The translations under genes were made by a program, and so were the position numbers. From contig NZ_JAACJS010000012.1 of the NCBI RefSeq assembly GCF_009939005.1, positions 496,001 through 560,000 of the forward strand: DNA of 64,000 nt, written 5' to 3'. The notes beneath the pieces are model-generated. The model worked only from the letters and a program-made list of their open reading frames with translations, searched no databases and had not been told where the DNA came from. Numbering within the stretch: the stretch's first letter is position 1; every line of letters begins with the position of its first letter. Shown piece after piece: positions 63,961 to 64,000 of the stretch. The DNA comes from Sediminibacterium roseum. Its GTDB lineage: Bacteria > Bacteroidota > Bacteroidia > Chitinophagales > Chitinophagaceae.

Positions 63961-64000
63961 ATGATGTGGGACAATGCTACCAAACCCTGGCAGGAAGAAG
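63961..64000 (+). CDS. Gene start cut by the window edge
   Basis: ATG 63961 (a second ATG at 63964) opens MMWDNATKPWQEE and runs off the edge. There are too few residues for a family call. A -7 box lies just before it. Confidence 0.5.
   Translation, partial: MMWDNATKPWQEE

Overview
The window looks like chromosome of a Bacteroidota bacterium, most likely family Chitinophagaceae (inference). The signs are a SusC/SusD pair, two proteins with type IX secretion (T9SS) C-terminal signals (one type A, one of the gliding-motility/CHU_C type), a YtxJ-type redox protein, very few Shine-Dalgarno sequences, and repeated matches to the Bacteroidetes promoter consensus TTTG-N19/20-TAnnTTTG. No phage, transposase, CRISPR array or rRNA was seen. 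One tRNA gene (Val, anticodon TAC) is present.

Layout. 1-7.0 kb: SusD-like lipoprotein (runs off the left edge) and SusC-type receptor on the minus strand, divergent from an AraC regulator overlapping a gluconokinase-like sugar kinase. 7.1-16.4 kb: mixed single genes (ribosome hibernation factor, secreted esterase, beta-lactamase-fold hydrolase, DHFR-like reductase, VOC protein, orphan ABC ATPase, T9SS-exported protein), with a DUF1801 gene remnant and a 31-bp perfect inverted repeat. 16.4-24.6 kb: uracil-DNA glycosylase, acyltransferase, then an envelope group (LptD, N-acetylmuramoyl-L-alanine amidase, MlaD, OstA-like). 24.8-32.9 kb: one 2700-residue T9SS-exported protein with a PHP-type metallohydrolase module inside adhesin-like repeats. 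33.4-41.7 kb: S9 peptidase, propeller protein, DMT transporter, glycosyltransferase, exonuclease, Mpl ligase. 41.8-48.6 kb: small lipoprotein plus YtxJ, a TauE/SafE exporter next to a TsdA-like dihaem cytochrome, GNAT, thiolase, a tiny membrane ORF, a CvfB-like RNA-binding protein and a secreted protein. 48.6-55.3 kb: SRPBCC protein and the topoisomerase IV genes, with three small genes between parE and parC. 55.5-64 kb: YkgJ Cys-cluster protein, NamZ-like muramidase, propeller protein, an arsR-arsM-arsC arsenic operon, DUF486, YciI-like protein, tRNA-Val, a lipoprotein, a propeller lipoprotein, peptidase E, and the first codons of a gene leaving the right edge.

I did not find an obvious large undescribed system. 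The best leads are: several genes whose -7 promoter box lies only 4-11 nt before the start codon (probable leaderless mRNAs); a YkgJ gene whose reading frame extends upstream of any ATG/GTG/TTG, with ATA as candidate start; the giant secreted PHP protein with a duplicated HYR pair; GGGG/CCCC inverted-repeat operators before two small-protein genes; a LytTR-like direct repeat; and the conserved-looking insertion of three genes in the topoisomerase IV operon.
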